Positions 40,720 to 47,946 of a DNA stretch of 64,000 bases are shown in pieces (the stretch's first letter is position 1; the number at the start of each line of letters is the position of its first letter). Source of the DNA: Fimousia sp045616445 (GTDB lineage: Bacteria; Bacillota; Clostridia; Lachnospirales; Lachnospiraceae); assembly GCA_045616445.1 (NCBI GenBank), contig JAZLGR010000014.1:6244-70243 (forward strand), written 5' to 3'. Under the pieces are notes generated by a model. The model was given only the letters and a program-made list of their open reading frames with translations, made no database searches and was not told the origin of the DNA. A program made the position numbers and the translations under genes.

Positions 40720-41670
40720 ATGTCATTTTCAAAAGAAGTAAAAGAAGAATTAGCCACCGTTTCCCTGGGTGCAAGACATTGTGAAATCGCAGAAATTGCA
40801 GCATTTATCAGCTGCTGTGGCAAAGTGTTAGTGGATGAAGAGGATGAATACAGCCTCATTCTACATACAGAAAATCCCCTCGTGGCAGACCGTTTTGAGT
40901 TCCTTGTGAGGAATACATTTGACGTGGAAACCATAAGAACTATCTATTATGGAGGGGCTACACACCACCGTACTGTGCATGAAATTATTATTGACAATCC
41001 CGAGGATTGTGTAGTAATATTGCAAGCGACAAAGCTTTTAGATTCATTTGGTAATTTGGAAGAACAAAGCAGTGCCATTCATCAGATCGTACTGCAGCAG
41101 ACCTGCTGTAAAAGAGCATTTATCCGTGGTGCTTTTTTGTCAGCCGGATCCATCAGTACTCCCGATAAGAAGTACCATTTTGAGATTGTATGTCACTCTT
41201 TTGGCCAGGCATCCCAGCTCATGAATGTGCTCAACACCTTCGAGCTCTATGCCAAGATCGTAAAGAGAAAGAATCACTATGTGGTATATATCAAAGAGGG
41301 AGAGAAAATCGTCGATGTTCTCAATATTATGGAGGCCCATGTTTCTTTGATGAAACTTGAGAACATAAGAATCTTAAAGGATGTCCGCAATCAGGTAAAC
41401 CGTAAGGTCAATTGTGAGACCGCGAATATCAAAAAAACTGTATCTGCCGCTGTAAAGCAGAAGGAGGATATCGAATTTTTGATCGAGCACAATGCATATC
41501 AGAAGCTGCCAAAACAGCTGAAAGAAATTGCAGACCTTCGACTGGAATTTCCCACCTCTTCACTTTCCAAGCTGGGCGCTAAGCTTGACCCACCGGTAGG
41601 GAAGTCCGGAGTCAATCACCGTATGCGAAAGATTAGTCAGATCGCAGAGGATCTGCGAAAGAATTTGTAA
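40720..41670 (+). CDS. whiA: DNA-binding protein WhiA
   Basis: The 316-residue protein has a LAGLIDADG homing-endonuclease-like N-domain (about 1-215, with KRAFIRGAFLSAGSIS) and a C-terminal helix-turn-helix (about 225-316, with LRLEFPTSSLSKLGAKL and GKSGVNHRMRKI). WhiA affects division and chromosome segregation in Gram-positive bacteria. The start at 40720 follows AAAGGGGAG and removes a 12-residue overlap with rapZ. It lies between rapZ and a Crh-type gene, as in Bacillus except that yvcK is absent. Confidence 0.95.
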   Translation: MSFSKEVKEELATVSLGARHCEIAEIAAFISCCGKVLVDEEDEYSLILHTENPLVADRFEFLVRNTFDVETIRTIYYGGATHHRTVHEIIIDNPEDCVVILQATKLLDSFGNLEEQSSAIHQIVLQQTCCKRAFIRGAFLSAGSISTPDKKYHFEIVCHSFGQASQLMNVLNTFELYAKIVKRKNHYVVYIKEGEKIVDVLNIMEAHVSLMKLENIRILKDVRNQVNRKVNCETANIKKTVSAAVKQKEDIEFLIEHNAYQKLPKQLKEIADLRLEFPTSSLSKLGAKLDPPVGKSGVNHRMRKISQIAEDLRKNL

Positions 41671-41701
41671 GTTTTTGAGTATATTATTTAGGAGGCACCC
41701 A

Positions 41702-41956
41702 ATGGTATCCAAGAGTATGACAATCAATATTCCTTCTGGATTAGAAGCAAGACCAGTTGCACTTCTCGTACAGGTGGCAAGCCAGTACAAAAGTAAGATT
41801 ATGGTAGAGACAGGATCAAAGCAGATCAATGCCAAAAGTATTATGGGCATGATGAGTCTTGGTCTTGATGAAGGTGAAGAATTAACCGTTATTGTTGATG
41901 GCGTTGATGAACAGGACGCAATTGAACATATTGAGAGATATTTGACTTCAAAATAA
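41702..41956 (+). CDS. crh: HPr-like protein of Crh type (Glu15, Ser46)
   Basis: The 84-residue protein has the HPr fold pattern. The usual active-site His15 is replaced by Glu in SGLEARPV, while the regulatory Ser46 is kept in NAKSIMGM. It therefore cannot carry phosphate in the PTS relay but can be phosphorylated by HprK, as Crh (Gln15) is in Bacillus. A catabolite-control or metabolic signalling role is inferred. The start at 41702 follows TTAGGAGG. It sits directly after whiA in the hprK cluster and is followed by a hairpin terminator. Confidence 0.9.
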   Translation: MVSKSMTINIPSGLEARPVALLVQVASQYKSKIMVETGSKQINAKSIMGMMSLGLDEGEELTVIVDGVDEQDAIEHIERYLTSK

Positions 41957-41962
41957 AATAAG

Positions 41963-41988
41963 ATCACATCCCTTTGGGATGTGATTTT
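41963..41988 (+). terminator. terminator after the Crh-type gene
   Basis: The perfect 10-bp stem ATCACATCCC / GGGATGTGAT has a 3-nt loop TTT, followed by only three more Ts. It abuts the first base of the tRNA-Thr gene. Confidence 0.7.
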
Positions 41989-42061
41989 GCTTCGATAGCT
42001 CAGGTGGTAGAGCACTTCACTCGTAATGAAGGGGTCGAGGGTTCGAGTCCCTTTCGAAGCT
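41989..42061 (+). tRNA. tRNA-Thr (anticodon CGT)
   Basis: The 73-nt gene folds as a cloverleaf: acceptor GCTTCGA / TCGAAGC, D-arm AGCTCAGGTGGTAGAGC, anticodon arm CTTCA-CTCGTAA-TGAAG, and T-arm GAGGGTTCGAGTCCCTT. Loop CTCGTAA gives anticodon CGT, reading ACG (Thr). The discriminator is T, as usual for Thr. CCA is not encoded. Confidence 0.93.
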
Positions 42062-42080
42062 TTTGCTGAAGAATCGGCGC

Positions 42081-42109
42081 AAGTGTCTTGAACGCAAGAC
42101 ACTTTTTTT
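42081..42109 (+). terminator. terminator after tRNA-Thr
   Basis: AAGTGTCTTG and CAAGACACTT form a perfect 10-bp stem around AACG, followed by a T-run. Confidence 0.9.
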
Positions 42110-42154
42110 AATACTTTATTATTATAATTGTGTAAGAATTTAGAAAGGAAATTT

Positions 42155-42694
42155 ATGGGAGAATTATTAACACTTTACTGGGCCTTCTTTCGAATTGGAA
42201 TTATGACCTTCGGTGGCGGCTATGCCATGCTTCCAATGTTGGAACGAATTGCAGTCAGGGAGAAACAGTGGGTAACAGAAGAAGAAATTATGGATTATTA
42301 CGCAATCGGCCAGGTAACTCCAGGTGTCATTGCAGTCAATACAGCGACCTTTATCGGTCATAAGGAACGAGGAATTCCAGGTGGTATCGCAACCACATTG
42401 GGCGTGATTTCTCCATCCCTTATTATCATTATGATCTTAGCAGGTATTATCGGCCAGTTCTCTGATCTGGCACTGGTACAGCATGCTTTCGCCGGCATCC
42501 GCGTGGTGGTTTGTGCGCTGGTAGCCAAGACGGTCATCGGCATGATCAAAAAAGGAGTCAAGGACATCCTCACATTATGTATCTGTGTAGGATGTTTTGT
42601 GGCAGTCGGTATCATTGGTGTCAATCCAATCCCGGTAGTTATCATCTGCTGCTTCCTTGGAATTCTTTCAAAAGGAGGGGAAAAAGATGCTTAA
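42155..42694 (+). CDS. chromate transporter family protein, first half
   Basis: The 179-residue membrane protein has about five hydrophobic segments. It carries the CHR-domain start FFRIGIMTFGGGYAMLPMLE and QVTPGVIAVNTATFIG. It is one of two single-domain CHR proteins encoded side by side that together equal one ChrA. The real substrate in an anaerobe may not be chromate; it may be another oxyanion or organic anion. AGAAAGGAAA precedes the ATG at 42155. It overlaps the partner gene by 8 nt. Confidence 0.88.
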   Translation: MGELLTLYWAFFRIGIMTFGGGYAMLPMLERIAVREKQWVTEEEIMDYYAIGQVTPGVIAVNTATFIGHKERGIPGGIATTLGVISPSLIIIMILAGIIGQFSDLALVQHAFAGIRVVVCALVAKTVIGMIKKGVKDILTLCICVGCFVAVGIIGVNPIPVVIICCFLGILSKGGEKDA

Positions 42695-43250
42695 TTTATT
42701 AGTCGTGTTTTTTGAATTTTTCAAGGCTGGATTATTCGCTGTTGGCGGTGGCCTTGCAACACTTCCGTTCCTGAAGGCTATGGTCGGCCACTATCCTTGG
42801 TTTACAGCTTCTGAGCTGACCAACATGATCGCCATCTCCGAATCCACTCCGGGCCCGATGGGTGTCAACATGGCGACTTTTGCAGGCTTTAACGCAGGCG
42901 GCGTAGTTGGTGCACTCTGTGCAACCATCGGACTGGTTACCCCATCCGTCATCATCATCATCTGCGTATCCCGCATTTTGGAGAAGTTCCGTAACAGCAA
43001 GCTGGTCAAGAATGCCTTCCACGGTCTCCGTCCGGCATCCTCCGGTTTGATTATGGGAGCTATGCTGGATGTATTTCTCATGGCCATGTTCCATATGGAA
43101 AACTGGAAAATCGATATGGCACATTTTCTTAACATTCCGTCTATCCTGATTTTTGTGTGCGCCTTCCTTGCCATCAAAAAATGGGATAAAGCCCATCCGC
43201 TGATTTTCATCGCAATCGGCGCCGTACTGGGTGTGGCACTTGGTCTCTAA
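42687..43250 (+). CDS. chromate transporter family protein, second half
   Basis: The 187-residue membrane protein is homologous to its upstream partner: FEFFKAGLFAVGGGLATLPFL and ESTPGPMGVNMATFAG are the same CHR motifs in diverged form. The pair is expected to form a heterodimeric carrier. AAAAGGAGGGG precedes ATG 42687. A hairpin terminator follows the operon. Confidence 0.88.
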   Translation: MLNLLVVFFEFFKAGLFAVGGGLATLPFLKAMVGHYPWFTASELTNMIAISESTPGPMGVNMATFAGFNAGGVVGALCATIGLVTPSVIIIICVSRILEKFRNSKLVKNAFHGLRPASSGLIMGAMLDVFLMAMFHMENWKIDMAHFLNIPSILIFVCAFLAIKKWDKAHPLIFIAIGAVLGVALGL

Positions 43251-43289
43251 TCTGGGCCAATGCACCCGCCAAATTTCATAAACTGACAC

Positions 43290-43333
43290 AAAAGCGTCCT
43301 GTTTCCTATGGTATTCAGGTCGCTTTTTTTCAT
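43290..43333 (+). terminator. terminator after the chromate-type transporter pair
   Basis: AAAAGCGTCCTG and CAGGTCGCTTTT pair with one mismatch around a 14-nt loop, followed by TTTT. Confidence 0.75.
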
Positions 43334-43413
43334 ATATACCCTTCTGGAAATATTAAGTGATTATAATAAAGAAAATAATTATAAAAATCACACATTTTTT
43401 TGAATGTCAAGCC

Positions 43414-43442
43414 TTGAATTGAAAAAAATATGAGCGTAAAAT
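43414..43442 (+). promoter_or_regulatory. promoter of the nrd operon
   Basis: TTGAAT (43414-43419) and TAAAAT (43437-43442) are 17 bp apart. The start would be near 43449, inside the first NrdR box. Confidence 0.65.
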
Positions 43443-43443
43443 A

Positions 43444-43490
43444 CCACTAGATATTGTGGTAGACATAATAAAAAACACAATATGTAATTA
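43444..43490 (+). promoter_or_regulatory. pair of NrdR boxes
   Basis: CCACTAGATATTGTGG (43444-43459) and ACACAATATGTAATTA (43475-43490) resemble the NrdR box ACACWATATATWGTGT; the first is a strong palindrome, the second matches well in its left half. Their centres are 31 bp apart, the usual spacing for an NrdR pair. They overlap the transcription start, which suits repression of the class III reductase genes. Confidence 0.65.
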
Positions 43491-43538
43491 TTTACAATTA
43501 TAGAAATGAGAAGACAGTTAGTGAGGAGAGTTACATTC

Positions 43539-45788
43539 ATGAAACAGATTCAGAAGCGCAACGGTGATGTGGTTTCTTTTGATTCCGTGAAGATCCTCAA
43601 TGCGATGAACAAGGCAAATCAGGTGGTTGATTCCGAACGAATGACGAATACTGATTTGTTATTTTTAACAGAAAAGGTTTGTGATTGCATTGAAGGAGAT
43701 ACCTGCAGCGTAGAAGAAGTTCAGGATATCGTGGAACAGACCCTGATCAAATATGGATACGGTCAGACTGCCAAAGCATATATCCTGTATCGTGCAGAAC
43801 ACACAAAAATCAGAAACACAGAATCCGATTTAATGGAAATTTATGAGACCTTAACATACTCATATGCAAAGGATGAAGATATCAAGCGTGAGAACGCCAA
43901 CATTGATGCAGATACCGCAATGGGAACCATGTTAAAGTACGGTTCCGAAGGTTCTAAGTATTTTATTGATAATTATGTTCTTCCAAAGGATATTGCAGCA
44001 GCACATACCAATGGAGAGATTCATATTCACGATAAAGATTTTTACATGTTAACTGAGACATGTTGTCAGATAGATTTGATTAAGTTATTCAAGGATGGTT
44101 TTTCCACAGGTCATGGTAACCTGCGTGAACCAAACTCCATCAAGAGCTACTCCGCTCTTGCATGCATTGCCATTCAGGCAAACCAGAATGAGATGCACGG
44201 CGGACAGAGTATTCCAAACTTTGACTGGGCAATGGCAGACGGTGTTCGTAAAACCTATACAAAGAAGTACCGTCACATCTTAAACCAGCTCTTCCAGATC
44301 AAACATGGATTTACTTATGAACAGGCATATGAAATCGTACGTGCTTATGAAGCACAGTTATCCTGTCCGATCGCAATGGGCAATGGAGAACAGATGCTTA
44401 AGGACATTGAGAATATGGACATCATCGGTGTGGAAGTAAGCCAGCTGCGCGAAGCGCATCCATACTGTGAACGCGAAGCACTCCGCATGACAGAGAGAGA
44501 AACCTTCCAGGCGATGGAAGCATTTGTCCATAACTTAAATACCATGAACTCCCGTGCCGGCGCACAGGTACCATTCAGTTCCATCAACTATGGAACAGAT
44601 ACTTCCTTAGAAGCCCGCATGGTCATCCGTACATTATTAGAAGCAACCTCTGAAGGACTTGGATTTGGTGAGACACCAATCTTCCCTGTTCAGATCTTTA
44701 AAGTAAAGGAAGGCATCAACTTCAATCCTGGAGATCCAAACTATGATCTCTTTGAGATGGCACTGAAGACCTCTGCCAAGAGATTATTCCCGAACTTCAG
44801 CTTTATTGATGCTCCATTCAACCTTCAGTATTATAAGGAAGGCGATTACCGTACTGAAATCTCTTACATGGGATGCCGTACACGAGTAATGGGTAACCAC
44901 TATGACCCAACCAAGGAAATTACATGTGGACGTGGTAACTTAAGCTTCACATCCATCAACCTGCCAAGAATCGCCATTGAATCCGAAGGTAATATTGACA
45001 GATTTTATCAGATTTTAGATGAAAGAATCGACCTTGTCGTTCGTCAGCTGTTACACAGATTTAAAATCCAGTGTACAAAGACAGTTCGTAACTATCCATT
45101 CTTAATGGGACAGGGCATCTGGATTGATTCCGATGATTTAGATTATGATGACAGCATCGCAGAAGTATTAAAACATGGCACATTAAGTGTTGGTTTCATC
45201 GGCCTTGCTGAAACATTAAAAGCACTGATTGGCGTACATCATGGTGAAAGCCAGGTGGCACAGGATCTTGGCCTTGAGATCATTACCCATATGAGAAAAC
45301 GTATGGATGATGAATCTGAAAAGACAGGTCTTAATTTCTCCCTTCTTGCAACACCTGCAGAAGGATTAAGTGGAAGATTTATTAAGATCGACAAGAAGCG
45401 TTTTGGAGAAATTCCAGGTATCACAGATAAGGAATATTATACAAACTCCTTCCACGTACCAGTTTATTATCCAATTCGTGCCTTCGAAAAGATTCAGATC
45501 GAAGCGCCTTACCATGCATTAACCAATGCTGGTCATATCAGTTATGTAGAATTAGATGGAGATACCTGCAAGAATCCTCAGGCATTCGAAGCAGTCATCC
45601 GTTATATGAAAGAACAGGGCATTGGGTATGGCTCTGTGAACCATCCGGTTGACCGTGACCCGGTTTGTGGATACACAGGTGTAATCGGTGATGTTTGTCC
45701 AAGATGTGGCAGACGTGAAGGTGAGAGTGTAAGCATTGAAAAATTAAGAGAACTTCGTAAGAAATATCCGAACGTTCCAATTTATTAG
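43539..45788 (+). CDS. nrdD: anaerobic ribonucleoside-triphosphate reductase, large part without glycyl-radical site
   Basis: The 749-residue protein reduces NTPs to dNTPs in anaerobes. It has an ATP-cone (about 1-90, IQKRNGDVVSFDSVKILNAM) and the class III catalytic barrel, including HIHDKDFY and NFDWAMADG. The C-terminus keeps a zinc-type segment, VCGYTGVIGDVCPRCGR, but stops at NVPIY before the expected R-V-x-G-Y glycyl-radical motif. That motif is encoded by the next small gene. The start at 43539 is chosen from GAGGAG and the ATP-cone beginning. An NrdR box pair precedes the operon. Confidence 0.93.
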   Translation: MKQIQKRNGDVVSFDSVKILNAMNKANQVVDSERMTNTDLLFLTEKVCDCIEGDTCSVEEVQDIVEQTLIKYGYGQTAKAYILYRAEHTKIRNTESDLMEIYETLTYSYAKDEDIKRENANIDADTAMGTMLKYGSEGSKYFIDNYVLPKDIAAAHTNGEIHIHDKDFYMLTETCCQIDLIKLFKDGFSTGHGNLREPNSIKSYSALACIAIQANQNEMHGGQSIPNFDWAMADGVRKTYTKKYRHILNQLFQIKHGFTYEQAYEIVRAYEAQLSCPIAMGNGEQMLKDIENMDIIGVEVSQLREAHPYCEREALRMTERETFQAMEAFVHNLNTMNSRAGAQVPFSSINYGTDTSLEARMVIRTLLEATSEGLGFGETPIFPVQIFKVKEGINFNPGDPNYDLFEMALKTSAKRLFPNFSFIDAPFNLQYYKEGDYRTEISYMGCRTRVMGNHYDPTKEITCGRGNLSFTSINLPRIAIESEGNIDRFYQILDERIDLVVRQLLHRFKIQCTKTVRNYPFLMGQGIWIDSDDLDYDDSIAEVLKHGTLSVGFIGLAETLKALIGVHHGESQVAQDLGLEIITHMRKRMDDESEKTGLNFSLLATPAEGLSGRFIKIDKKRFGEIPGITDKEYYTNSFHVPVYYPIRAFEKIQIEAPYHALTNAGHISYVELDGDTCKNPQAFEAVIRYMKEQGIGYGSVNHPVDRDPVCGYTGVIGDVCPRCGRREGESVSIEKLRELRKKYPNVPIY

Positions 45789-45801
45789 GAGGAGAATAAT
45801 T

Positions 45802-45966
45802 ATGGGAAAAGATACACAGATCAAACAGATGGATCAGCAGCAGGTAGGACAGGATGTAGGATTTGACAGAATCCGTCGTATCACTGGATATTTAGTTGGA
45901 ACAACAGACCGTTTCAACAATGCAAAAAGAGCAGAAGAAAGAGATCGTGTAAAACATGGTATCTAA
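45802..45966 (+). CDS. separate glycyl-radical domain protein of the anaerobic ribonucleotide reductase (54 aa)
   Basis: The 54-residue product contains RRITGYLVGTTDRFNNAKRA and ends ERDRVKHGI. This matches the C-terminal glycyl-radical tail of ordinary NrdD proteins (R-V-T-G-Y, then DRF, GKR and DRVKH), with Gly29 as the expected radical carrier. It has its own strong site TAGGAGGAG, so it is a real gene and not a frameshift remnant. It overlaps nrdG, the activase, by 11 nt. I infer that it docks on NrdD to supply the radical, much as YfiD does for pyruvate formate-lyase. Confidence 0.85.
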   Translation: MGKDTQIKQMDQQQVGQDVGFDRIRRITGYLVGTTDRFNNAKRAEERDRVKHGI

Positions 45967-46420
45967 TCTGCGGGTAAGTGGAATTATAGAAGAGTCCATC
46001 GTGGATGGCCCCGGATTTCGATATGTGGTATTTACCCAGGGATGTCCGCATCACTGCAAGGGATGCCACAATCCCCAGACCCATTCCTTTGAGACGGGAA
46101 CCTGGATGGAGATCGATGACATTTTTCAAAAATTTGAGGATAATCCGCTGTTGGCCGGCATTACATTTTCCGGCGGCGAGCCATTTTGCCAGCCAGAAGC
46201 ACTCTATCATCTGGCAGTGAAGGTCCATGAGAAGGGGAAGACGGTGATGACTTACACCGGCTATACGTTAGAGCAGTTAGAAGCCATGGATGATATCTGG
46301 GTGAAGAAGCTGCTTTCGGAAACCGACATTTTGGTAGACGGACCTTTTGTGGAGGAACTGAAAGATTTGGAATTGCAATTTCGCGGAAGTTCCAATCAGA
46401 GAATTATATATCTTAGCTAA
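45956..46420 (+). CDS. nrdG: anaerobic ribonucleotide reductase activating protein
   Basis: The 154-residue radical SAM enzyme puts the glycyl radical on NrdD. It has the cluster motif CPHHCKGC (Cys30, 34, 37) within FTQGCPHHCKGCHNPQTH, then ITFSGGEPF for SAM binding. The ATG lies inside the end of the glycyl-radical gene, so the three nrd genes are translationally linked. A terminator follows. Confidence 0.95.
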   Translation: MVSNLRVSGIIEESIVDGPGFRYVVFTQGCPHHCKGCHNPQTHSFETGTWMEIDDIFQKFEDNPLLAGITFSGGEPFCQPEALYHLAVKVHEKGKTVMTYTGYTLEQLEAMDDIWVKKLLSETDILVDGPFVEELKDLELQFRGSSNQRIIYLS

Positions 46421-46422
46421 TA

Positions 46423-46460
46423 AAAAGGGATTACCTGTTTTTATAGGTAGTCTCTTTTTT
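46423..46460 (+). terminator. terminator of the nrd operon
   Basis: GGGATTACCT and AGGTAGTCTC pair with two G-U pairs around an 8-nt loop, followed by TTTTTT and preceded by AAAAA. Confidence 0.8.
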
Positions 46461-46475
46461 ATGCAAGTTTATTCA

Positions 46476-46504
46476 TTGATAAATGAAAATAAAAGGATTA
46501 TAAT
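46476..46504 (+). promoter_or_regulatory. promoter of the Mrp/Mbh-like antiporter operon
   Basis: TTGATA (46476-46481) and TATAAT (46499-46504) are 17 bp apart, followed by a leader of about 60 nt and the strong site AGGAGGT. Confidence 0.75.
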
Positions 46505-46570
46505 ACGATATTATGATGCAATGCGGATAATTATTTACTTAGATATAGCTATAAAGGACAGGAGGTACTT

Positions 46571-47047
46571 ATGTTACTGCTATTTTTTATCTGCTGGATT
46601 ATATTCGCAGGAGATTTTACATTGGAAATCGCAGTCTTCGGCGCTTTGATCGCGCTGGTTGTATTTGCATTTCAGTGTAAGTTTCTGGATCATTCCGTGG
46701 AGAAGGAGATCGGATTATATCGCAACTCTCTTTGGATGATTCGCTACCTCTTTATTCTTGTGTTGGAAATTTTAAAGGCCAACATTGGCGTAATGGGGCT
46801 GATCCTCACACCGAAATATGAAGCAGAACCGATCATCGTTCATTTTAAGACGGATTTAACATCCAATTTTGCCAAGGTACTTCTGGCAAATTCCATTACA
46901 CTGACTCCGGGAACCATCTCTGTCTCTCTCGAAGACAATGTATACACAGTTCACTGTTTAGATAAAGCCATGGCTGAAGGAATGGATGATTCCATTTTTG
47001 TCAAACAGTTAAGACAGCTTGAAAAGAAAGGCGGTGCAGGTAGATGA
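46571..47047 (+). CDS. mnhE: Na+/H+ antiporter subunit E (MnhE/MrpE)
   Basis: The 158-residue membrane protein has two or three hydrophobic segments near the N-terminus and the family pattern LLANSITLTPGTISV followed by a short cytoplasmic domain ending in VHCLDKA. MrpE/MbhA is an accessory subunit needed for assembly of cation/proton antiporter complexes. It is the first gene of a ten-gene operon. CAGGAGGT precedes the ATG, and its stop overlaps the next start. Confidence 0.92.
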   Translation: MLLLFFICWIIFAGDFTLEIAVFGALIALVVFAFQCKFLDHSVEKEIGLYRNSLWMIRYLFILVLEILKANIGVMGLILTPKYEAEPIIVHFKTDLTSNFAKVLLANSITLTPGTISVSLEDNVYTVHCLDKAMAEGMDDSIFVKQLRQLEKKGGAGR

Positions 47048-47370
47048 AATCGCCAACATTGATCGCAGTGATGCACGGATTCTTAATTATTTGCCTGATC
47101 ATCATGGCACTGCTCATTGTGTTATGTCTGATCCGTGCGATTCGCGGACCAAGACTGACAGACCGAATCGTGGCAGGTAATATGATCGGCACCATGACCA
47201 TCATATCCATTGCCCTGCTGTCTGTTTTATTAGAAGGAAATTATATGATCGATGTATGTCTGATCTATGCCATGATCAGTTTCATCGCGGTTGTTGTCCT
47301 CTCCAAAGTATACATGGGTGTATACAGGGAGAGAAAAGAAAGTCAGAAGAAAGGAGAAAAGAAATGCTAG
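47044..47370 (+). CDS. mnhF: Na+/H+ antiporter subunit F (MnhF/MrpF)
   Basis: The 108-residue protein has three membrane segments and the conserved IRGPRLTDRIVAGNM motif with a polar Asp between segments 1 and 2. It corresponds to MrpF/MbhB. It overlaps the E gene by 4 nt (ATGA). Confidence 0.92.
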   Translation: MKSPTLIAVMHGFLIICLIIMALLIVLCLIRAIRGPRLTDRIVAGNMIGTMTIISIALLSVLLEGNYMIDVCLIYAMISFIAVVVLSKVYMGVYRERKESQKKGEKKC

Positions 47371-47699
47371 AATGGATTCGCTTCTTCTCCGGCGCCTTTT
47401 TTATCATCGTCGGAATCGTAACTGCATTTATCGCAACCTTCGGGATGTTCCGTTTTAACTATGTGTTAAACCGTATGCATTCTGCAGCAATGTGCGATAC
47501 CTTAGCCTTGGGCTGTGTGCTCATCGGAGTAATTATTTTCGATGGTATTTCCTTTGTTTCCTTAAAACTGGCGGCAATTATCGTATTCCTCTGGTTAGCC
47601 AGCCCGGTATCCAGCCACCTGCTTGCCAGATTAGAAGTAACCATCAATGAGAAGAATCTGAAAGAAAGATGCGAGGTACAGGAAGATGCAATTGATTGA
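47364..47699 (+). CDS. mnhG: Na+/H+ antiporter subunit G (MnhG/MrpG)
   Basis: The 111-residue protein has three membrane segments and the family stretch FGMFRFNYVLNRMHSAAMCDTLA, followed by LAIIVFLWLASPVSSHLLAR-like residues. It corresponds to MrpG/MbhC. The start at 47364 is chosen from AAAGGAG and overlap with the F stop; the longer frame upstream is a shadow of mnhF. Confidence 0.92.
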   Translation: MLEWIRFFSGAFFIIVGIVTAFIATFGMFRFNYVLNRMHSAAMCDTLALGCVLIGVIIFDGISFVSLKLAAIIVFLWLASPVSSHLLARLEVTINEKNLKERCEVQEDAID

Positions 47700-47946
47700 G
47701 TTTATTTTACTTGGCTTTTTGATCGTATGTGCCATTGCAACCTGTCTTTCCAAGAGACTTCTGACATCCGTTGTAATCTTCATGTCATATAGTTTGATCA
47801 TGGCCATTATCTGGTTTTTATTAGAATCCCCGGACCTTGCCATCACAGAGGCAGCAGTCGGTGCAGGGGTAACCAGTATCTTATTCTTCATCACTTTTAA
47901 GAAGATTGGGGTATTAAAAGAAGAGGAGGAACAGGAGAATGAGTAA
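47686..47946 (+). CDS. MbhD-like antiporter subunit (DUF4040)
   Basis: The 86-residue protein has three membrane segments and the signature ESPDLAITEAAVGAGVTS, which is the MbhD segment normally fused at the C-terminus of MrpA. Here it is a separate gene, as in archaeal Mbh complexes. It overlaps the G gene by 14 nt and the next gene by 8 nt. Confidence 0.87.
   Translation: MQLIEFILLGFLIVCAIATCLSKRLLTSVVIFMSYSLIMAIIWFLLESPDLAITEAAVGAGVTSILFFITFKKIGVLKEEEEQENE

Noticed and set aside
45786..45802. NrdD split as a sequencing frameshift or nonsense error
   Set aside because: The small gene has its own strong Shine-Dalgarno and ATG, a natural N-terminus (MGKDTQIKQMDQQQ), and a different linker. 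A single base error would not restore one continuous NrdD cleanly.
46461..46649. 62-residue frame before mnhE
   Set aside because: It covers the promoter and ribosome site of the operon and overlaps mnhE in another frame.
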